NCBI GenBank assembly: GCA_017546505.1
Contig: JAFYWV010000030.1
Span: 1 to 64,000 of the forward strand
From: Bacteroidaceae bacterium
GTDB taxonomy: Bacteria > Bacteroidota > Bacteroidia > Bacteroidales > Bacteroidaceae
Length of the DNA: 64,000 bases
Reading direction: 5' to 3'
The translations under genes were made by a program, and so were the position numbers. Below the pieces are notes generated by a model. It had not been told where the DNA came from and did not search any database. It was given only the letters and a program-made list of their open reading frames with translations. Position 1 is the stretch's first letter, and every line of letters begins with the position of its first letter. Positions 53,595 through 62,761 of the stretch are shown one piece after another.

Positions 53595-55471
53595 AACTCG
53601 CATCGTTTGACATATTCGACACCACGCTAATACGCAAATGTGGAAAGCCAGAGAATATATTCTATATTCTTGCACACAAGTTGTACCCAAATGACAAGGC
53701 AAAGCGAGAGGATTTCCTCCTTTGGCGCAAAGGTGCGGAAAGCAAGGCAAGAAAAAACACCCCCGGCAAGGACGTAACAATTGAGGACATATACAGCTGT
53801 GAAGAACTTTGCGGTTTTGCCGAATACACACCGGCAAAATTTATTGAGGTGGAAAAGTGCGTCGAAAGCGAGAATCTCATTACCAACCCGCATATAAAAG
53901 ATATCATAAAAGCTAAACGCGAGCAAGGTTATACCATCTGCTTTATCTCCGATATGTACTTGCCGAGCGAAATGCTCAAAGAAATTCTACTACGTGAAGG
54001 GTGCATAAATAGCGACGAATTTGTATATGTCTCGTGCGAATGGAACACCCGCAAATCAAACGGTGCATTATATAAAAAGCTGAAAGAGCAACTCAAGCCA
54101 CGAGTGTGGGAGCACTATGGCGACCACCCGGTAAGCGATGTAAAGATGGCCAAGCGCTACGGCATAAAAGCAACAAAGGTTGACACAGACTTTACCGCAA
54201 CTGAAAACTGCACAATACTTCCACGTGACAACAGAGATTATTACGAGAGTTCAATACTCACAGGACTAAGCCGTGCCGCAAGAATACATTTTAAGAACGA
54301 TGCATACACGACAATCGCTGCAGATTTTGTTGCCCCTGCATACATCCCTTATGTCCATTTTGTCATTGAAACAGCAAAGGAAAGAGGGATAAAGACACTA
54401 TACTTCCTTTCACGTGACAGTTATATTCTGCAATGCATTGCCGAACAACTGCCACACAATGAAATAGAACTACGCTATCTGTTTGTTTCGCGCAAAGCGT
54501 TGCTATTGCCCTACCTGTACAATGCCACTGCCGAAAAATTCCTTGCCATACAGGATAAGCGAACTATTAGAGGCAAAAGCGTCAAAGAACTGACACTGTC
54601 GTTGGGTACAACCATTGATGAACTGAAAGAAAAATTCAGCATTACATTTGAATTTGAGAAGGTTACTACCAAAGAACAGGAACAGATATTCCTTGATGCA
54701 ATTTTCGGCAATGAAAGCAAGTATATTTCAACACTAAATGAACGTGCAAAGGAGAAACGCGCACTGCTGAATGGCTATTTTACACAAGAGAAAGTTTTTG
54801 ACAACAAAACGACAGCTATGGTTGACGTTGGTTGGTTAGGTACTACCCGACTGATGATAAACAACATTTTAAAAGAAGAGGGCTACCCCGAGACCACATT
54901 CTTCTACTACGGAGTGCGAGGCGATGTTATGCACAGCAGATACGGAAGATACTACACCTATTATAGTCCCACACAATTAAGTACAGAGGGAACAACACTA
55001 ATAGAGAATTATTTCTCGGCCTCGCCATATCCAAGCACAATTGGATATAAGCTTGGCAACGAAATTGCACCTATATTCAAAGAAGACTGCGAATACAAAG
55101 AGAATGAGATTGTAAAAAGTAACTTTGCCGTTGCAAAATGGATATGTAACGAGATTGTAGCCAACCCGGCACCATTGGGAAAACACTTCTGGTCGTGGGG
55201 GAAACAGGCTGTTGAGGGAATATTGAAACTAAACAAGCATATAGATATTACACCACTGCAAAAAGCTGCAGAGTTTGACAACACAGCTTTTGTGCGCAAA
55301 CTGACAATAAAGGAACTTGTCAACATTGTATGCTTGGGTGGCCGTACGACAGCCTTTGACCGCGGCAGTTTGCGAATCACCTGTGGGAAACACATTTTCC
55401 CTTGTATAGATAAAATAGCCCGTTTTACCGGCAACATCCGCCGCAGGTTATATTTGAGACTACATAGATAA
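53591..55471 (+). CDS. HAD-superfamily domain protein of capsule loci (COG5610-like)
   Basis: The 626-residue protein begins with a HAD domain (residues 1-215). It holds the nucleophile motif SFDIFDTTL (Asp7), the motif II region CFISDMYLPS, and motif IV HYGDHPVSDVKMAK. The residue two places after Asp7 is Phe instead of the usual Asp, so the general acid of phosphatases is lacking or moved to Asp10. Residues 230-626 form a conserved second domain (SRDSYILQCIAEQLP, LFVSRKALLLPYL, VDVGWLGTTRLMI). Similar proteins occur in surface polysaccharide clusters. The biochemical role is unknown. Confidence 0.78.
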   Translation: MKLASFDIFDTTLIRKCGKPENIFYILAHKLYPNDKAKREDFLLWRKGAESKARKNTPGKDVTIEDIYSCEELCGFAEYTPAKFIEVEKCVESENLITNPHIKDIIKAKREQGYTICFISDMYLPSEMLKEILLREGCINSDEFVYVSCEWNTRKSNGALYKKLKEQLKPRVWEHYGDHPVSDVKMAKRYGIKATKVDTDFTATENCTILPRDNRDYYESSILTGLSRAARIHFKNDAYTTIAADFVAPAYIPYVHFVIETAKERGIKTLYFLSRDSYILQCIAEQLPHNEIELRYLFVSRKALLLPYLYNATAEKFLAIQDKRTIRGKSVKELTLSLGTTIDELKEKFSITFEFEKVTTKEQEQIFLDAIFGNESKYISTLNERAKEKRALLNGYFTQEKVFDNKTTAMVDVGWLGTTRLMINNILKEEGYPETTFFYYGVRGDVMHSRYGRYYTYYSPTQLSTEGTTLIENYFSASPYPSTIGYKLGNEIAPIFKEDCEYKENEIVKSNFAVAKWICNEIVANPAPLGKHFWSWGKQAVEGILKLNKHIDITPLQKAAEFDNTAFVRKLTIKELVNIVCLGGRTTAFDRGSLRITCGKHIFPCIDKIARFTGNIRRRLYLRLHR

Positions 55472-55480
55472 CTGAACTTA

Positions 55481-55590
55481 TTTAAGACAAAAGTACAAAG
55501 CTGCAAGTAAGTGAGTGTGTGAAAGTTTACTTACACAAGTTTTCCGCTTTCACCTTTCAGTTTCTTACACTTAAGTTCTTCTGTCTAAAA
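55481..55590. repeat. Palindromic intergenic element, copy A
   Basis: The element starts TTTAAGACAAAAGTAC and ends GTTCTTCTGTCTAAAA, so its ends are imperfect inverted repeats. The interior has GTAAGT...ACTTAC as a second pairing. Its right end (CGCTTTCACCTTTCAGTT onward) is shared with copy B. It separates the HAD gene from the next GT2 gene. Confidence 0.8.
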
Positions 55591-55601
55591 ATAGTATATA
55601 A

Positions 55602-56456
55602 ATGAAAATAGCCATCATAATACTCAACTACAACAGCAGTGCCGACTGCCGCAAGTGCATCGGATACCTTAAAGCACAACAAGGCGTTGAGCAAGAGATT
55701 GTTGTTGTGGACAACTGTTCACGCGAAGAGGACTGCAAAGCTGTGGAATTGCTGTGCAAGGAGCAAGGCTGCACATTCATTGCCAACAATGAAAACAGAG
55801 GCTACAACGCCGGCAACAATGTTGGTTTGCGCTATGCTGCAGAGAAGGGCTATGAATATGCACTGATAGCGAACCCCGATATGGAGTTCCCGCAAACAGA
55901 TTATCTTGCAACCGTGCTTGCAAAGATGCAAGAGGAGAAGGATATTGTCGTCTGTGGCAGCGACATTGTTGGTGCCGACGGTATTCACCAAAGCCCAATG
56001 GGCAAGGAAGGCAATTGGCGAGGCTCATTCGGATGGATAAAGAATATTTTTAGCAAGAGAAAAAAGAGCGATGCATACGATTTCATAGATAATAACAAGG
56101 AGAGCCACTATTGCCACAAGGTAAGCGGTTGCTGTTTTATGATAAGAACTGCATTCCTTAAAGAGATAAATTTCTTCGATGAAAAGGTCTTTTTATATTG
56201 CGAAGAGGCTATACTCTCGCGCCAGGTAGAGCTTGCCGGCAAACAAATGTATTATCTTGCTACAGCACAGGCAGTACATCGCCACGTAAAGATCGAGAAA
56301 GGCGACCCTGTGCGCCGTTTCAAGGTGTGGGGAAAATCGCGCTGCTACTTCATTGACCACTACAGCAACGACCATTGGTTTGGCAAGCAGCTTGCCAAGC
56401 TGTCGATGAAAATGTATGTGGCAGTGTTTACATTATACAACAAAATAAAGAAGTAA
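55602..56456 (+). CDS. GT2 family glycosyltransferase (rhamnosyltransferase-like)
   Basis: The 284-residue protein has the GT-A fold with IAIIILNYNSSADCRKCIGYL, VVVDNCSREED, NNENRGYNAGNNVGLRYA and IANPDMEF, then HKVSGCCFMIRTAFLKEINFFDEKVFLYCEEAILSRQVELAGK. The latter blocks are characteristic of the rhamnosyltransferase-like GT2 group. It stands alone between two palindromic elements. Confidence 0.92.
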   Translation: MKIAIIILNYNSSADCRKCIGYLKAQQGVEQEIVVVDNCSREEDCKAVELLCKEQGCTFIANNENRGYNAGNNVGLRYAAEKGYEYALIANPDMEFPQTDYLATVLAKMQEEKDIVVCGSDIVGADGIHQSPMGKEGNWRGSFGWIKNIFSKRKKSDAYDFIDNNKESHYCHKVSGCCFMIRTAFLKEINFFDEKVFLYCEEAILSRQVELAGKQMYYLATAQAVHRHVKIEKGDPVRRFKVWGKSRCYFIDHYSNDHWFGKQLAKLSMKMYVAVFTLYNKIKK

Positions 56457-56492
56457 TAGACAGAAGTATTAAGTTACTCAATGATTTAGTTA

Positions 56493-56662
56493 TTTAAGAC
56501 AAAAGTACAGAAGTACAAAAGAACAAAAGCGGCGTTGCTGCTATTTGCAGAAACAAAATCTTCGAGAATCAGCAACACTATTGTTGGGAAGTTCCATTGA
56601 TTGCACAACCTTTCTGCTTTCACCTTTCAGTTCCTTACGCTTATGTTCTTATGTCTTAAAAA
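56493..56662. repeat. Palindromic intergenic element, copy B
   Basis: The ends TTTAAGACAAAAGTAC and GTTCTTATGTCTTAAAA are related to copies A, C and D. The interior is longer and differs from the others, apart from the right 45 bases that match copy A closely. A GTTGCTG...CAGCAAC pairing lies inside. The rest of the 242-base gap has no visible gene. Confidence 0.78.
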
Positions 56663-56698
56663 CATAACTAAACATACGTTGTTTGATACATTTAAAGT

Positions 56699-57712
56699 AT
56701 GAACAAAAGATTAGATTATATTGATGCTGCAAAAGGTGTTGCAATCCTTTGCATAACATTCCTGCATTTTGAGCGAGGAGTTATTCCCGGTTGGCTCAAT
56801 GTCTGGATTGGAATGTTTATGATTTCTGCGTTCTATGTAACATCGGGATGGGTTACCGGTATAAACGATAAGCCAATCACAGTAAAGGAACTTTTTAAAA
56901 AGAGAATAAGACAACTGGGTATGCCATATCTTTGGTTCAGTGCCCTGATTATTCTTTTTGACGTTCTTTGGGTGGCACTTGGGCTAATGGAAAGTGGTAT
57001 ATTGCTGCGCGACATATACAAGACAATTGTTCTACGCGGTATCGGTACACTTTGGTTCTTGCCGGTGCTGCTGATTGGCGAGTGTATATTCACATCAATA
57101 AAAAATAGCAAAAGAGTGTGGATGTGGGCAGCCATTGGATTGGCTATAACACTGCTTGTAAATCATCTATACAATAGCTGTTGGTCACCGATACGTGACA
57201 ACAGTGAACTCAACAAGATACTTGATGCTCCATTGCAGCCCATTGTGCGTGGGTTGTATGCCTGGCCAATAATAGCAATAGGATATCTATTGGGTAAGAA
57301 ATGGGGGAAAACTCTTTTGGAAATGAACAAAATTAAGTTACTTTCAATATCTGCAATGCTATTTGCAATCAGTTTTATTCTGATAATAAAGCCTCCGTTC
57401 AATATCTATTATATCAATGGCGTTTTGAGCAACACACTGCCGGCCATTGCTTTTATGTGCCTGTTTGCTACACTCTGCAACAACATTATTGAAAGGTTTT
57501 TCACCTATTGGGGAGTAAACTCGCTTATATTGATGTGTACGCATTTCAGCATCACAATGGAAGTGCTGATGGCATTTGATAAACATATACTTCATCACAC
57601 CACTTTTGAAGGACCAAGAACAATAATATATTTCGTCATTTGCATAATATTGACTTATCCATTGGTTTGGCTATTCAATGGCAAACTCAGATTTATGCTC
57701 GGCCGCAAGTAA
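56699..57712 (+). CDS. Membrane acyltransferase (acyltransferase-3 family)
   Basis: The 337-residue protein has about ten helices, beginning KRLDYIDAAKGVAILCITFLHF with the His expected for acyltransferase-3, followed by MFMISAFYVTSGWV and GTLWFLPVLLIGE. It would add an acetyl or similar group to the glycan, as a second acyltransferase beside the one at 52.6 kb. It is flanked by palindromic elements B and C. Confidence 0.88.
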   Translation: MNKRLDYIDAAKGVAILCITFLHFERGVIPGWLNVWIGMFMISAFYVTSGWVTGINDKPITVKELFKKRIRQLGMPYLWFSALIILFDVLWVALGLMESGILLRDIYKTIVLRGIGTLWFLPVLLIGECIFTSIKNSKRVWMWAAIGLAITLLVNHLYNSCWSPIRDNSELNKILDAPLQPIVRGLYAWPIIAIGYLLGKKWGKTLLEMNKIKLLSISAMLFAISFILIIKPPFNIYYINGVLSNTLPAIAFMCLFATLCNNIIERFFTYWGVNSLILMCTHFSITMEVLMAFDKHILHHTTFEGPRTIIYFVICIILTYPLVWLFNGKLRFMLGRK

Positions 57713-57730
57713 TACAGCAACAAAATTCAA

Positions 57731-57865
57731 TTTAAGACATAAGAACAAAGCTGCGAGTAAGCGAGCGCAACGCAAGTTTACTTGCAGGTTGCACAGCGAG
57801 CGAGAACAGGTTCAACGAAGTTAAAAGCAAACAAACTTATGTACTTTTGTTCTTATGTCTAAAAA
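57731..57865. repeat. Palindromic intergenic element, copy C
   Basis: The ends TTTAAGACATAAGAACAA and TTGTTCTTATGTCTAAAAA form a near-perfect inverted repeat. The interior has AGCTGCGAGTAAGCGAGCG, shared with copy D, and GGTTCAACGAAGTTAAAAG, also similar in D. Confidence 0.82.
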
Positions 57866-57909
57866 TAAAGTTCACGCACTTATCTACTAAAATAAAACAT
57901 AACCTTACT

Positions 57910-59148
57910 ATGTTTGATATATTCAAAGGACAAAGAGGTCTTACACTCTTCGCCACAATACTCATTATATTCTACGGCATCTACTATATGCCTATAGACT
58001 CTTTTGCGATGAATGCCCCAATCAAAATGGCATTGATGGCATCATCATTTTTTGTACTGCTGTTTTATACATTCAAGGCCTCTAAAGCTCTTATATTGGG
58101 AAGCATATACCTGATAGTCCAATATGTTGTTGCAAGTTTCCACCCGGGAAGTTTCCGTTGGAGCACATATATATACTCCATTCTTTTGGTTGTTACATAC
58201 ACCTGTTTCTACAATTTAGTGTATATTGAGAGAGTGTTCACCATTGACCATTTCATCAGAATATGCAAATGGTTTATGATGACATACTTTGTTGTGTGTA
58301 TAATACAGCAAGTGTTTACAATAGCCGGCATCGGTTATTTTCCACTACTTAATATGATGCAGAACCTTAACCGTGGAATAGGTTGCCAATCACTCTCAAT
58401 GGAACCAAGTACCTTCGGTCGTTTTATGTTGGTATTCTATTATGCCTATATCAAATGCTGCGAATATAAACGCGACGAAGGGCCTTTTACTTTGAGCGAG
58501 TTATTCAGTGGGGAGCACAAATGGATTACAATACGTTTCCTTTGGATGATGCTCACAATGGGTAGCGGAACAGCATTTGTGTGCCTTATACTGTTTTCTT
58601 TATACTTTGTACGCAATCACAACTGGTATTATGTAATACCGACACTTGCTGTATGCTATATTTTGATACAAAACTCAGGTATTGAATCACTTGATAGGGC
58701 AACAAACACCATTGAGGCAACAGCAACACTTGACAAGGGGGTTGTAAGAGAAACTGACGGTTCTGCTTCTGCCCGTATCACACCGGTGCTTAACACATTA
58801 AATGCCGATTACTCAAAAAGCGAAACCTGGTTAGGATATGGAATAGATGCCGGAATTCAGAATAAAGCAAATCGCACAGTCTTTTATGATTATGGCTTTA
58901 TATACTATATTGTATCCCTGATATTCACATTCACGTGCGCATATAATTTTTGGTCACTAGGTTGCATTTTTATGTTCGTTGGAGTAGGTGGTTCAATGAA
59001 TGGCAATATACAATACGCTTGGGAATTGGCAATGGTAATGACTTGTGTCCGTTATTTCTATGAAAACAGGTACAATCCAGAGATTTACGAAGAGACGGAA
59101 GAAATAGAAGAGACAGCAAGTTCTAAAGTAACAAATAATAAATTATGA
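57910..59148 (+). CDS. O-antigen/capsule polymerase (Wzy-like)
   Basis: The 412-residue protein has about ten to twelve hydrophobic segments and a large hydrophilic loop between residues 265 and 340 that contains VRETDGSASARITPVLNTLN and WLGYGIDAG. This topology is typical of Wzy polymerases, which join repeat units in the periplasm. Sequence conservation of the family is low, so the call rests on topology and context. I start at MFDIFKGQRG; an earlier in-frame ATG falls within element C. It overlaps the next gene by four bases. Confidence 0.82.
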   Translation: MFDIFKGQRGLTLFATILIIFYGIYYMPIDSFAMNAPIKMALMASSFFVLLFYTFKASKALILGSIYLIVQYVVASFHPGSFRWSTYIYSILLVVTYTCFYNLVYIERVFTIDHFIRICKWFMMTYFVVCIIQQVFTIAGIGYFPLLNMMQNLNRGIGCQSLSMEPSTFGRFMLVFYYAYIKCCEYKRDEGPFTLSELFSGEHKWITIRFLWMMLTMGSGTAFVCLILFSLYFVRNHNWYYVIPTLAVCYILIQNSGIESLDRATNTIEATATLDKGVVRETDGSASARITPVLNTLNADYSKSETWLGYGIDAGIQNKANRTVFYDYGFIYYIVSLIFTFTCAYNFWSLGCIFMFVGVGGSMNGNIQYAWELAMVMTCVRYFYENRYNPEIYEETEEIEETASSKVTNNKL

Positions 59149-60086
59149 GCCTTATAAATTTCTTTGACAACAGACGTTTTTGGGGAGGAAAAAGGAATAA
59201 ATTACTATCCAAAATATATTTATATCCACTTTGCAATAGAATTACGGACATTTTTGCCAATATTATATTGCCAATATATTTCCACTTAACCCAAAACAAC
59301 CCTGCCTATTCTATAAAAGAGAACAAAAGAAAGGGTACAGAAAAAATTATTGTTTCTCTAACATCATTCCCACCAAGACTACCAAAATTACATTTAGTAA
59401 TTGAATGCCTTTTGAGACAAACAATAAAACCTGATGCAATAATACTATACCTTACAGCAGGACAAATAGAGTCAATAGAGAAACTCCCAAAGAAATTACA
59501 GGAATTACAAAAGCGCGGATTACAGATTAAGTTGTGCCCAGATAGAATCCGTTCACATACAAAGTATTTCTATGCAATTAAAGAGAATCCCAACGATATT
59601 GTAATTACCGTTGACGATGACCTCTTTTACAGGACAGACCTCATTGAACGTCACCTTAAAGCACATAAACAATATCCCAAAGCTATAATTGCAAACTGGG
59701 TAAAAGAGATACTGCCTACTACAACAAAATATGCCGAGTGGCCCGATGGCACAAGCCCCAAACTATCAAACAGATTCCTATTGCTTGGTGTTAGCAGCGT
59801 GCTATACCCGCCACACTCACTGCACGAAGAACTCTTCAACAAAGAGGCCATCATTGAGCAATGCCTGACAGCAGATGATGTTTGGCTCTCTTGTATGGCA
59901 CTTTTGAAAGGAACACCTATCTATTTTACAAATTATGAGTACCATCATTTGCCGGTACGCATCAAGAACAACGAAACGTTGCTCTCTGTCAACCGCGAAC
60001 GCAACCAAATTTGTGTTGATAATCTCAATGCTTATTATGAAAAGAAGTTGGGTATAAGGCCTTTTATTGACTTGACCAAGAAATAA
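59145..60086 (+). CDS. Putative GT-A glycosyltransferase
   Basis: The 313-residue protein contains KIIVSLTSFPPRLPKLHLVIECLLRQTIKPDAIILYL and a metal-site-like TVDDDLFYRTDLIERHL (DDD) near residue 150. Near the end lies CLTADDVWLSCMALLKGTPIYF. This is a GT-A-type pattern seen in LPS/capsule clusters and annotated loosely as glycosyltransferase. The first 50 residues are basic and hydrophobic and may associate with the membrane. It is coupled to wzy by a four-base overlap. Confidence 0.8.
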   Translation: MSLINFFDNRRFWGGKRNKLLSKIYLYPLCNRITDIFANIILPIYFHLTQNNPAYSIKENKRKGTEKIIVSLTSFPPRLPKLHLVIECLLRQTIKPDAIILYLTAGQIESIEKLPKKLQELQKRGLQIKLCPDRIRSHTKYFYAIKENPNDIVITVDDDLFYRTDLIERHLKAHKQYPKAIIANWVKEILPTTTKYAEWPDGTSPKLSNRFLLLGVSSVLYPPHSLHEELFNKEAIIEQCLTADDVWLSCMALLKGTPIYFTNYEYHHLPVRIKNNETLLSVNRERNQICVDNLNAYYEKKLGIRPFIDLTKK

Positions 60087-60095
60087 TTTACAAAT

Positions 60096-61595
60096 ATGAA
60101 TATTCTGATTGCAATTTCCGACTCCTATGTTCCATATGCAGCTGTAATGCTACAGTCATTAGCAGACTCCAACCCCAATCTTTGTTTTAATGTATACATT
60201 ATATGTCCGGATATTACTGTAAGGAATTTAGAAAAACTTTATAAACAGTTCAATAGTAATGCAACAGGACAAATATCCATATATTGCCTAGAGATATCTC
60301 AGCAAATACAAGACGAGATAAGAGATATATCTCCATATATCATTGAAAAACTCAACACTTCATTCATTTTAAGACTTTTCGCTCCACGTATTCTACCTAA
60401 TGATATTGAACAAATTCTATATCTCGATGTAGACACTGTTGTTTCTTCATCATTAAACGAATTAACTACAATGCAACTTGATGATGAAACTGCATTAGCT
60501 GCTGTTAAAGACTTGATTAGATTTGACGACTATTCACGCTTAGGTATAGACAAGAACAAACATACGTATTTTAACAGCGGTGTTATGTTGCTAAACCTAG
60601 CATATTGGCGTAAGCATAATGTTGGTGACAAATGTCTCCAACTATTGGTCAAATACTCAAGTCTATACAAATTCCCTGATCAAGATGCGCTCAATGTTGT
60701 TTGTGAGGGTAAAGTTAAATATTTGCATCCAAAGTACAACTGTTTGCTATTCTTTTATGCGAGAAAGGAATTTTTGAAAGCAAGGATTTGGAAAGAAGAA
60801 TATGACAGAGTTTTAGAAGCAATCGAGCATCCTGTAATCATACACTACGTATTTGTAAACAAACCTTGGTACAAAGGCGAGGATTTGCCCAAACGGGAAT
60901 TATGGATGTCTGCGTTACAAAAAACCGTATGGAAGGATATGCCTTTAGAATATAGAAACGGAACAAAAGGAATGTTTAGGTTAATATTAAAATATTTTGC
61001 TAGCCGCGCCTTGCCTTTTATTGGCATACAATATCAAGGTAACATTTTCACAAAACACCGCTATAAACATATTGAGATATTAGCATTAGCCATCTATTAT
61101 GGATTTGCTTATTGGCTACCGAACTTTGATTCACGTTTCTTTGGCAAGATTTCTAATGCTATAAGGGTTTGGTGTGTAAAAAACATTTTTGAATATGTTG
61201 GACAAGGAGTAAACATTGGAAGAAAAGCAAGATTTGGCAATGGGCGCAATATTCGTATTGGTTCACGCTCAAATATTGGAGCATATAGTCTAGTTCCGTC
61301 AGATATAGTAATAGGCGACAATGTTATGATGGGGCCTAATAACTTCTTCTTTGGAGGCTTTACACACAATATCAGTGACAACGCCAAGCCAATGATAGAC
61401 CAAGGGTTCAAATTCATTGAAGGAAGAACTGAAATCGGTGATGACGTGTGGATTGGACGCGAATGCCTGTTTATGCCTTGCAAGAAGATTGGTTCACATT
61501 CAGTTGTAGGTGCAAGAAGCGTTGTTACCAAAGATGTTCCGGAATATGTAATTGTTGGGGGTAACCCGGCAAAAGTGATAAAATCACGAAAATAG
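60096..61595 (+). CDS. GT8 glycosyltransferase fused to a left-handed beta-helix acetyltransferase
   Basis: The 499-residue protein has two enzyme domains. Residues 1-285 form a GT8 domain (IAISDSYVPYAAVMLQSLADSN, ILYLDVDTVVSS with DxD near 112, YFNSGVMLLNLAYWRK, and HYVFVNKPWYKG). After a linker with a hydrophobic patch, residues 360-499 form a hexapeptide-repeat acetyltransferase (VNIGRKARFGNGRNIRIGSRSNIG, GGFTHNI, TEIGDDVWIGREC, VVGARSVVTKDVPEYVIVGGNPAKVI). No stop or frameshift separates them. It might transfer a hexose and acetylate the same repeat unit. Confidence 0.9.
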   Translation: MNILIAISDSYVPYAAVMLQSLADSNPNLCFNVYIICPDITVRNLEKLYKQFNSNATGQISIYCLEISQQIQDEIRDISPYIIEKLNTSFILRLFAPRILPNDIEQILYLDVDTVVSSSLNELTTMQLDDETALAAVKDLIRFDDYSRLGIDKNKHTYFNSGVMLLNLAYWRKHNVGDKCLQLLVKYSSLYKFPDQDALNVVCEGKVKYLHPKYNCLLFFYARKEFLKARIWKEEYDRVLEAIEHPVIIHYVFVNKPWYKGEDLPKRELWMSALQKTVWKDMPLEYRNGTKGMFRLILKYFASRALPFIGIQYQGNIFTKHRYKHIEILALAIYYGFAYWLPNFDSRFFGKISNAIRVWCVKNIFEYVGQGVNIGRKARFGNGRNIRIGSRSNIGAYSLVPSDIVIGDNVMMGPNNFFFGGFTHNISDNAKPMIDQGFKFIEGRTEIGDDVWIGRECLFMPCKKIGSHSVVGARSVVTKDVPEYVIVGGNPAKVIKSRK

Positions 61596-61605
61596 CCCCT
61601 TACCT

Positions 61606-62577
61606 ATGACAAATCTTACCCTTGCCATTTGCGTTTATAACGCCGAAAAGTATATAAAGGAGACACTTGAAAGTGTTATGGCACAGACTATGCAGGATTT
61701 TCACCTGCTCATTGTCAATGACTGCAGCACCGATAGTAGCGTGGCTATCATTGAGCAATTCTTTGCCGAGAATCCAAGACAAGCGGAATTTATCTCATTT
61801 GAGGAGAATAGAGGTATTGGTTATGCCCGCCATTTTGCCGAGCGTAAGGCGACAACAAAATATATGATGTTCCTTGATGCCGACGATGTGCTGTACCCCA
61901 ATGCTATAGAAACGATGTATGAAAAGATAACATCGGACAATGATTTGATGGCGGTGGGTTGTTATCTTGAATATGTAAACGAGAAGAGCAAAAAGATTGG
62001 TGGCGGTCTTTTCATTGGCGAAAATACAAAAGAGGGGTTCTACGAGAAAGCGAAGAACCGCAAACTGATATTTATGCAACCGACAGCCATTTATGACAGA
62101 GAACTTGCGTTGTCTGTAGGCGGTTATGTTGTCGATGGCTTCCCCATAGGGAAGCCACGCTATCAGGATTATTGCGAAGACCTTGACTTGTGGACACGAA
62201 TGAGTGACCTTTATACACAAGGCAAAGCTATTATTGTTGTGCCAAAGGTTCTATGTAAGTACCGCAAGATTGGTAATGGTCTCTCGGCAAACTCCTTCAA
62301 TATGATACTGAAGATGCGCTACACAAAGAAAAATCTTCTGTTGCGCCGCAGTGGTGAAAAGGAACTCACGTTCATAGAGTTCTACGATTCATTGAGTGAA
62401 AAAGAGATTAAAGGACTAAAACGCGATGCACTTGCTGCCGATGCCCTACGCAACGGAGTGTTCTACCTCAAACGCAAAGACGTATTCAAAGGCGCGTGGG
62501 AGATTATGAAATCAGTATACTACCGCCCGGGGTATATATTTGACAAACTTAAGCATAACTTTTTCAAGAAGAAATAA
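61606..62577 (+). CDS. GT2 family glycosyltransferase
   Basis: The 323-residue protein has LTLAICVYNAEKYIKETLESVMAQTMQDFHLLIVNDCSTDSS, the GIGYARHFAERKATTKYMMFLDADDVLYPNA DxD region and, near residue 185, the acidic EDLDLWTRM block. This matches GT2 enzymes of capsule loci. It follows the fusion gene by ten bases and is followed by palindromic element D. Confidence 0.92.
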   Translation: MTNLTLAICVYNAEKYIKETLESVMAQTMQDFHLLIVNDCSTDSSVAIIEQFFAENPRQAEFISFEENRGIGYARHFAERKATTKYMMFLDADDVLYPNAIETMYEKITSDNDLMAVGCYLEYVNEKSKKIGGGLFIGENTKEGFYEKAKNRKLIFMQPTAIYDRELALSVGGYVVDGFPIGKPRYQDYCEDLDLWTRMSDLYTQGKAIIVVPKVLCKYRKIGNGLSANSFNMILKMRYTKKNLLLRRSGEKELTFIEFYDSLSEKEIKGLKRDALAADALRNGVFYLKRKDVFKGAWEIMKSVYYRPGYIFDKLKHNFFKKK

Positions 62578-62590
62578 CATCTACAGTTAA

Positions 62591-62751
62591 TTTAAGACAG
62601 AAGTACAAAGCTGCGAGCAAGCGAGTGTGTGGAAGTTTACTTACACACAAAGCGAGCGAAAGCAGGTTCAACATAGTTAAAAGAACTTATGAACTTCTGT
62701 ACTTTTGTCTAAAAAAGGAAACAGCGCCCTTGTGTACTTCTGTCTAAAAAA
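62591..62751. repeat. Palindromic intergenic element, copy D
   Basis: The left end TTTAAGACAGAAGTACAAAG matches copies A and C. The right end occurs twice, ending at 62715 and 62751 (TGTACTTTTGTCTAAAAA and TGTACTTCTGTCTAAAAA), as if duplicated. AGCTGCGAGCAAGCGAG and GGTTCAAC...GTTAAAAG are shared with copy C. Confidence 0.8.
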
Positions 62752-62761
62752 TTAAAAATTT

